Assembly: GCA_018645005.1 (NCBI GenBank)
Contig: JABGPJ010000118.1
Location: forward strand, 2,591 to 38,321
DNA length: 35,731 nt
Direction of reading: 5' to 3'
Source of the DNA: Deltaproteobacteria bacterium
GTDB lineage: Bacteria; SAR324; XYD2-FULL-50-16
Both the position numbers and the translations under genes were made by a program. Position 1 is the stretch's first letter, and every line of letters begins with the position of its first letter. A model generated the notes under the pieces. That model was not told where the DNA came from, searched no databases, and saw only the letters and a program-made list of their open reading frames with translations. Positions 33,204 to 35,731 of the stretch are shown here, in pieces.

Positions 33204-33860
33204 ATGGAAAATCTGAACGGTTCAATGATAAAACCAGGCCTTAAAAAGAGATTAATTTGGGCATTCATGATTGTCACATTTGTGATTACGGTGCTGTTTT
33301 CAGTATTTCTACCCTATCGCTTTTATAAGAGAGACGTCGAAGCGGCCCGGGTAAAATCCATGGAATTGTCAGAAATTATCAGAGAAGGTTTGCTTTCTAC
33401 GATGATTGCCACGGGCAAGCCGGAAACAATACGAAAGTTAATCAAAAAGTATCAAACCAAAACCCAATTCAAATTTCGGTTAATTCGCAGCCCGGTTGTG
33501 GAAAAACAGCATGGCACAAAGGAAGATGATCAAGAGACGGACGGAGTCATCAGGCAGGTCCTTGAAACTGGTAAAAGGAAGGAAGACTGGATCAGCAATA
33601 CCCGGTTTCGGTACGTTTCGCCGTACCTTGCTGACGAACGGTGTCAGCAGTGTCATGAAAAAACGGATCAGAGCAAAATTGAACCTGGCACCGTTTTAGG
33701 TGCGTCAGAAATAATTTTTGATCTTAAAGAACAAAGATACAGATCGATACGCTTTATATTAGAAATAACAGTGATGATCATTGTCTGTATGATAATCCTG
33801 GGGGCCTATCTGTTTTTGATTGTAAAATGGAATGTCCTGGATCCTCTGTTGCTGGAATAA
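33204..33860 (+). CDS. Membrane c-heme sensor module (Tll0287/DUF3365-like), without transmitter
   Basis: 218 residues. A transmembrane helix (about 15-37, RLIWAFMIVTFVITVLFSVFL) is followed by a periplasmic domain with one heme c motif CQQCH (near 146) in the context RYVSPYLADERCQQCHE, and a second helix (about 180-207). The protein stops at KWNVLDPLLLE, exactly where a HAMP linker would normally begin before a kinase or chemotaxis module. It thus looks like the sensor half of a receptor, either truncated or acting with a separate partner. The gene converges on the NnrS fusion gene with only ten bases between them. Confidence 0.75.
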   Translation: MENLNGSMIKPGLKKRLIWAFMIVTFVITVLFSVFLPYRFYKRDVEAARVKSMELSEIIREGLLSTMIATGKPETIRKLIKKYQTKTQFKFRLIRSPVVEKQHGTKEDDQETDGVIRQVLETGKRKEDWISNTRFRYVSPYLADERCQQCHEKTDQSKIEPGTVLGASEIIFDLKEQRYRSIRFILEITVMIIVCMIILGAYLFLIVKWNVLDPLLLE

Positions 33861-33870
33861 AGGGTATCTA

Positions 33871-35331
33871 CTAAGGAGTAGATGTCTGGGATCCCCTGGT
33901 CGAAAACAATATTGAGCGAACGGTGTTGAGAATAAATAGAGCTACAGCCGCTGTGCTGATCAGTCCTCCCCATAGTCTGATCTCCCATCCATCTCCAAAA
34001 TTCCCGATGAGCCGTAAAACCAGTCCAATATGCAGCATGACCAGATGAATGTAAAAACTGCTGTGATAATTAAGGGGTCTGTTCAATACCGAGGGGAATA
34101 TAATCGGGGCATGACCAAATATCATGGAAAAAACAAATCCGATGAATACGCTGTGTATAAAAGCATCGTAAATGACTCCTGCTCCCTGGTTCCCATAATA
34201 GACACCGATGATTCCGGCAACCACCAGCCAGAAATATCCCATCAAAAGTGAAACCGCTGTAAATCGTGTCAGCCCTTGCTGTTTGACTGTGCGTCGTGCG
34301 ATATCATGAATCCAGAGCCAGATGGCGATAGCAAACAGGCCCGCTGCAAGGATTCTTGACCCCAGATCGTAATTCTGAACCGACACGACACATCCGGCTA
34401 GAATGACGGCAGAACAGCAGATAAAGCTCGCCAAAGTGGGTTTTGTGGGGACTAAGAACTGGTTTAGTTCCAGTCGTTCACCTGCGATGGTTAAAACCAG
34501 AAAAGCGATCCACCACGGAACAACCAGGAAGATAATACTATGGGACAACCATAAGAGGTTGCCGATCAGCCAGCAAACAGCTGCAAGCGTCATGGTTAAG
34601 GTGGCCAGATTCAGATGGTTCCGCAAAATCGACATGAATATAATCGATAAAAAGAGACTTCCGATAGAAATCAGGGCTGCAGTAAAAGGCTGGGATTCAA
34701 TCACAAGAAAGCTAACCGCACCCAATGCGGCAGCAAGTGGTGCCAGAGTCGCCCATTTCTTTCCCAGGCCAACGGCTCTTTCGAGGCCAATCACGGTACC
34801 CAGGAAACCCCCGACCATCATCGGTCCGTGTACAACCAACCAATACCACTTGACCAAAGGCCATTCCCACCCCAATCTCACCAAACCGGCCCAAAGACCA
34901 CAGACCAGACAAATCATTGCGAATGCCAGGAACGGTATTCTGTGCCAGGCAGTTTTTTCACTGATTTTAAAACCGGCTGTTAACGGTTCTGTTGCCTGGC
35001 CTGGTGTAAAGACCATATCTTCCGGCTTTGCTCCCAGCATTTGTCTGGCAAAAGGTGTCATTCGGTCTGGAGTCCATTTAAAGTTCTCGGCCACGCTCAC
35101 TTCTGCGGTTTCGATCCCCTCTGTGTTGAGCAGGGCTTCTTTTGCGTTGCGGCAGATCAGCGGAGTCACCGGGCAGGCGGGGCTGGTCATTCCCAGAGAC
35201 ACCGAAACAGTCGAACCTGCGATATTCAGGGACTCTACCAGGCCCAGATCAACCACATTGACACCCATCTCCGGATCCATCACGATGCGCAGCGCGTCAA
35301 GAACCTGCTTATCTGTATTTGTTGAACTCAT
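33871..35331 (-). CDS. DUF59 (MIP18/PaaD-like) domain fused to NnrS-like membrane protein
   Basis: 486 residues. Residues 1-95 form a DUF59/Fe-S-assembly-type domain: LRIVMDPEMGVNVVDLGLVE and SLGMTSPACPVTPL with the conserved cysteine. A linker (MTPFARQMLGAKPEDMVFTPG) leads to about twelve transmembrane segments resembling NnrS, with HGPMMVGGFLGTVIGLERAV and FSMIFGHAPIIFPSVL carrying the likely metal/heme histidines. NnrS proteins are associated with nitric oxide stress; DUF59 proteins with Fe-S cluster maturation. The fusion suggests a membrane protein that senses or repairs NO or metal damage (inference). A plus-strand frame over the same region has shadow-like composition. Confidence 0.82.
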   Translation of the reverse strand: MSSTNTDKQVLDALRIVMDPEMGVNVVDLGLVESLNIAGSTVSVSLGMTSPACPVTPLICRNAKEALLNTEGIETAEVSVAENFKWTPDRMTPFARQMLGAKPEDMVFTPGQATEPLTAGFKISEKTAWHRIPFLAFAMICLVCGLWAGLVRLGWEWPLVKWYWLVVHGPMMVGGFLGTVIGLERAVGLGKKWATLAPLAAALGAVSFLVIESQPFTAALISIGSLFLSIIFMSILRNHLNLATLTMTLAAVCWLIGNLLWLSHSIIFLVVPWWIAFLVLTIAGERLELNQFLVPTKPTLASFICCSAVILAGCVVSVQNYDLGSRILAAGLFAIAIWLWIHDIARRTVKQQGLTRFTAVSLLMGYFWLVVAGIIGVYYGNQGAGVIYDAFIHSVFIGFVFSMIFGHAPIIFPSVLNRPLNYHSSFYIHLVMLHIGLVLRLIGNFGDGWEIRLWGGLISTAAVALFILNTVRSILFSTRGSQTSTP

Positions 35332-35534
35332 AAGTCCTGGCCGTTATTTAGGTTTCTCAGGGTACCCCCAACCTGGGATGAAGTCTTATCCTGTTGTAGA
35401 AGAACATAAATCCTGCAAAATTCCAAACATTATTTATTGCTGCTATTCAAATAAATATTGATGTAAGTGGACCCAAGTCGCTTCAGGTAAGGTCATATTG
35501 CAATATCTCAATCTGTGGGCCATGCCGACCCTTA
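35332..35534. other. Upstream region of the NnrS fusion gene
   Basis: About 200 bp with no gene recognised. It ends in a lone GCCGACCC (35524-35531) plus TTA, which is the terminal eight bases of a foldback element without the rest. This may be the remnant of a tandem copy like the pair at 5413-5764. Confidence 0.4.
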
Positions 35535-35731
35535 GGGATCGTTCATAAATAACTTCACATAATCTGTTTTCATAGGGATCGTTAAAAGGCAAATTCGCTT
35601 AATCTGTTTGTAAAAGTCCTAAAAACTGGACATTTTACAAACAGAATGTGAACTAGCCTTTTAGCCGACCCTTGGAACATTTTGCAAACAGAATGTGACC
35701 GCAACGTGTTTCTGGCGAAACACTTGACTAA
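35535..35731 (+). repeat. Foldback element with nested insert (outer unit, cut by window edge)
   Basis: Begins GGGATCGTTCATAAATAACTT after TTA 35532-35534. After the nested insert it resumes GGAACATTTTGCAAACAGAATGTGACC and includes the hairpin GTGTTTC-TGGC-GAAACAC (about 35707-35724). The right end lies beyond the window. It is the same composite as at 12941-13122 and 14115-14336. Confidence 0.82.
35575..35671 (+). repeat. Nested inner foldback element
   Basis: 97 bp, GGGATCGTTAAAAGGCAAATT to TTTTAGCCGACCC, with ATA on the left and TTG on the right, the junctions seen in the other nested copies. Its left arm (CAAATTCGCTTAATCTG) no longer matches the right arm exactly. Confidence 0.85.

Noticed and set aside
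34403-35461. Plus-strand 352-codon open frame
   Set aside because: It lies antisense to the DUF59-NnrS gene. The frame is rich in Arg, Thr and Pro with no recognisable motif, whereas the minus-strand product has clear domains and membrane segments.

Overview
The window looks like chromosome of an anaerobic sulfate-reducing bacterium of the Desulfobacterota, probably Desulfobacterales-like. The main reason is a complete Hmc-type transmembrane redox complex (16-heme periplasmic cytochrome, Tat-exported ferredoxin-like subunit, NrfD-type quinone subunit, 43-residue subunit, NarI-like cytochrome b and cytoplasmic CCG/iron-sulfur subunit). Support comes from the density of sigma54-dependent regulators, PAS domains with cysteine clusters, a bacteriohemerythrin and a NifS/NifU pair. 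No rRNA, tRNA, CRISPR array or transposase gene was seen.

Layout. 1-5190 (minus strand): an Ask_Ect-like aspartate kinase, threonine 3-dehydrogenase and 2-amino-3-ketobutyrate CoA ligase (cut by the window edge), behind a lipoprotein alpha/beta hydrolase. 5190-10750: a membrane-bound LytTR regulator, then a two-subunit molybdenum hydroxylase of the isoquinoline oxidoreductase type. 10795-12534 (minus): a membrane/[2Fe-2S]/class III cyclase fusion. 13140-16945: cysE, nifS, a nifU-like gene and a hemerythrin. 17131-24557: a regulatory island with two sigma54 activators whose N-termini resemble inactivated ArsC/LMW phosphatase domains, two single-domain response regulators, a triple-PAS histidine kinase and a small protein of unknown family. 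24865-32851: a sigma54 promoter, a second copy of the small protein, hmcABCDEF and a tandem universal stress protein. 33204-35331: an orphan c-heme sensor fragment and a convergent DUF59-NnrS fusion.

How the genes may work together. Three good sigma54 -24/-12 promoters (GG-N10-GC) lie before the two paralogous small genes and the kinase gene. Between and upstream of them sit copies of a GAGAC/TGAGACAT operator, including a nearly identical 25-bp box in both intergenic regions. The simplest reading (inference) is a dedicated redox-responsive circuit. The kinase, the receiver proteins and one or both ArsC-like activators would control a leftward operon (small protein plus two receivers) and a rightward operon (small protein plus the Hmc complex).

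The most unusual feature is a family of foldback elements scattered through the window. Four simple copies are each exactly 99 bp between 3-bp A/T-rich direct repeats (TTA, TTA, ATA, TAA/TGA). Longer copies carry an extra hairpin, and three copies contain a second element nested at the same junction. Several sit exactly on stop codons, one pair brackets cysE in opposite orientation, and two interrupt the hmc operon. They behave like small non-autonomous mobile elements that also conserve a folded structure.
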